Source of the DNA: LSCE01 sp050485425
GTDB lineage: Bacteria; Pseudomonadota; Gammaproteobacteria; Nitrococcales; Aquisalimonadaceae
Direction of reading: 5' to 3'
Length of the DNA: 45,865 nt
NCBI GenBank assembly: GCA_050485425.1
Contig: JBJHBJ010000037.1
Location: 1-45,865 of the forward strand
A program made the position numbers and the translations under genes. Below the pieces are notes generated by a model. It did no database searches, was not told the origin of the DNA, and saw only the letters and a list, made by a program, of their open reading frames with translations. Positions within the stretch are counted from its first letter, which is position 1. Each line of letters starts with the position of its first letter. This document shows positions 45,606 through 45,865 of the stretch, piece by piece.

Positions 45606-45636
45606 TGCCAATAACGATCCGGAGGAGACACCAGGC

Positions 45637-45865
45637 ATGAACACCACCGACCCCGTTCCGCTGTGGACGCCCACCCCCGAGCGGGTGCAAAGCAGCCGTA
45701 TTCACGACTACATGCGTTGGCTGGCTGATCACAAGGGCGTGCAACTGGACGACTACAACGCGCTGTGGCAATGGTCGGTGGACAACCTGGAGTCCTTCTG
45801 GGCGTCCATCTGGGAGTACTTCCGGATCATCCATTCCAAGCCCTATCGGCAGGTGCTGGACCGGC
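45637..45865 (+). CDS. acetoacetyl-CoA synthetase, N-terminal part (runs off right edge)
   Basis: The frame is open from the ATG at 45637 (GGAGGAG 9 bases upstream) to the window end, 76 codons. MNTTDPVPLWTPTPERVQSS and LWQWSVDNLESFWASIWEYFRI match the N-terminal cap of acetoacetate-CoA ligases (the LW.P...R and FW..IW.YF patterns). This enzyme activates acetoacetate for ketone-body or polyhydroxybutyrate breakdown. The ATP-binding core lies outside the window. Confidence 0.85.
   Translation, partial: MNTTDPVPLWTPTPERVQSSRIHDYMRWLADHKGVQLDDYNALWQWSVDNLESFWASIWEYFRIIHSKPYRQVLDR

Overview
The window is a high-GC, densely coded stretch of bacterial chromosome. Protein families (TakP-type TRAP transporter, TrpB2, YfaZ-like barrels, HxlR/flavin oxidoreductase, CsbD, GTAGGGTGC-type palindromes) and codon usage suggest a gammaproteobacterium, perhaps a marine or halophilic Chromatiales/Ectothiorhodospiraceae-like species. 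The taxonomic call is inference from family resemblance. No tRNA, rRNA, CRISPR array, transposase or integrase was seen.

Left part (1-12 kb): a TRAP transporter operon (dctP-dctQ-dctM) runs leftward into a gamma-glutamyltransferase gene cut by the window edge, with an Lrp/AsnC regulator divergent from it. Then come a REP-like palindrome, a metallo-beta-lactamase-fold hydrolase coupled to a TrpB-like PLP enzyme, an outer-membrane barrel, a serine hydrolase, a 264-bp MITE-like element with 33-bp perfect terminal inverted repeats, an acyl-CoA ligase and an EamA exporter.

Middle part (12-20.7 kb) is accessory. Small minus-strand cassette-type genes (four GNAT acetyltransferases, a GrpB-family protein, a GST, small orphan membrane proteins) are interleaved with three good attC-like recombination sites of 56-59 bp, all in one orientation and each at the 3' end of a gene. 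This is a cluster of attC sites lacking an integrase (CALIN). Next to it is a three-gene, translationally coupled DarTG-type ADP-ribosylation toxin-antitoxin operon. Besides canonical DarT and DarG it carries a second, divergent DarT-fold protein with the core residues kept. This is the most unusual system in the window.

Right part (20.7-45.9 kb): an outer-membrane barrel and a Baeyer-Villiger-type monooxygenase lead into a catabolic locus. It holds a CoA ligase and a single-chain BC-BCCP-CT acyl-CoA carboxylase, divergent from a TetR regulator with operator palindromes lying on the promoter. A complete oligopeptide-type ABC importer (two ATPases, Tat-exported binding protein, two permeases) follows, then two more CoA ligases, an enol-lactonase-like hydrolase, an SDR and an NfeD-like membrane protein. 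The likely logic is uptake of an organic acid, CoA activation, carboxylation and beta-oxidation-like processing; the substrate is unknown. The end of the window has a diguanylate cyclase, an HxlR/flavin-oxidoreductase pair, a histidine phosphatase, a decayed PQQ sugar dehydrogenase, a CsbD stress protein and the start of an acetoacetyl-CoA synthetase.
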